From contig JAOZRJ010000110.1 of the NCBI GenBank assembly GCA_029931885.1, positions 1 through 5,702 on the forward strand: a DNA stretch of 5,702 bases, given 5' to 3'. The notes under the pieces are model-generated. The model saw nothing but the letters and a program-made list of their open reading frames with translations. It was not told where the DNA came from and made no database searches. The stretch is from Candidatus Omnitrophota bacterium (GTDB lineage Bacteria > Omnitrophota > Koll11 > Zapsychrales > Aceulaceae). The first letter of the stretch is position 1; each line of letters begins with the position of its first letter. Positions 5,533 through 5,702 of the stretch are shown in pieces. Both the position numbers and the translations under genes were made by a program.

Positions 5533-5702
5533 TTATTTGATAAGCTTTCCTATTAATATATCTTTATCGATATCATACAATTCTACCGCATGAATTTGGT
5601 TATGTAAATTATCTTCATTATAAATTTTCACTCGTAAATAATTATCAGTCAATCCAACCCAAAAACCTTTTTTACGTTCTTCGAATAAAACCTTTTTATT
5701 TA
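5533..5702 (-). CDS. mtaB: C-terminal end of MiaB-family tRNA methylthiotransferase, probably MtaB (5' part outside window)
   Basis: The minus strand is open from the window edge to a TAA at 5533-5535 and gives 55 residues, starting in frame at 5701. The sequence VLFEERKKGFWVGLTDNYLRVKI followed by NQIHAVELYDIDKDILIGKLIK is a C-terminal TRAM (RNA-binding) domain. The GLTDNYLRV stretch fits MtaB-type enzymes, which methylthiolate N6-threonylcarbamoyladenosine at position 37 of tRNA (t6A to ms2t6A). MiaB and RimO TRAM domains usually read differently here. The radical-SAM and N-terminal Fe-S domains would lie outside the window (full length about 420-440 residues), so the call rests on the TRAM domain alone. 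It is first in the row and ends 15 bases before the glycosyltransferase. Confidence 0.75.
   Translation of the reverse strand, partial: NKKVLFEERKKGFWVGLTDNYLRVKIYNEDNLHNQIHAVELYDIDKDILIGKLIK

Overview
The window is a fully single-stranded stretch of an AT-rich bacterial genome: all eight genes read on the minus strand, so transcription runs from position 5702 down to 1. They are closely packed, with gaps of 0 to 63 bases and no gene-free stretch over 300 bases. The organism cannot be named from this sequence. It is a bacterium with Shine-Dalgarno sites and a sigma-70-like promoter. Its NikR operators have the GTGTTAC-N13-GTAACAC form, which I recall from nickel regulons of Deltaproteobacteria such as Geobacter, rather than the enterobacterial GTATGA form. 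That suggests, but does not prove, a Deltaproteobacteria-like or related Gram-negative lineage.

The upstream half (5702 to 2072) looks like one loose operon. It holds the C-terminal TRAM end of a MiaB-family tRNA methylthiotransferase (most likely MtaB), a GT39-type multi-membrane-span glycosyltransferase, a guanine-deaminase-like cytidine-deaminase-fold enzyme, and a CPA2-type cation:proton antiporter that starts at GTG. These genes have no obvious shared pathway, and I see no terminator hairpin after the antiporter.

The downstream half (2058 to 1) is a nickel-uptake module: the nickel-responsive repressor nikR, then the ECF-type transporter genes cbiM/nikM, cbiN/nikN and cbiQ/nikQ. The last is cut by the window edge; the ATPase gene (cbiO/nikO) would be expected beyond it. 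NikR keeps all four nickel ligands and CbiM keeps Met1, His2 and His67. Two NikR-type operators with identical 13-base spacing lie in front of nikR (perfect, 2013-2039) and cbiM (one degenerate half, 1567-1593). Together they make a coherent circuit in which nickel-loaded NikR represses both itself and the transporter, so the 'Cbi' transporter is most likely a nickel importer.

I found no unprecedented system here. The most informative signals are the paired operators, the nikR start they correct, and a small GC-rich inverted repeat that exactly brackets the glycosyltransferase gene.
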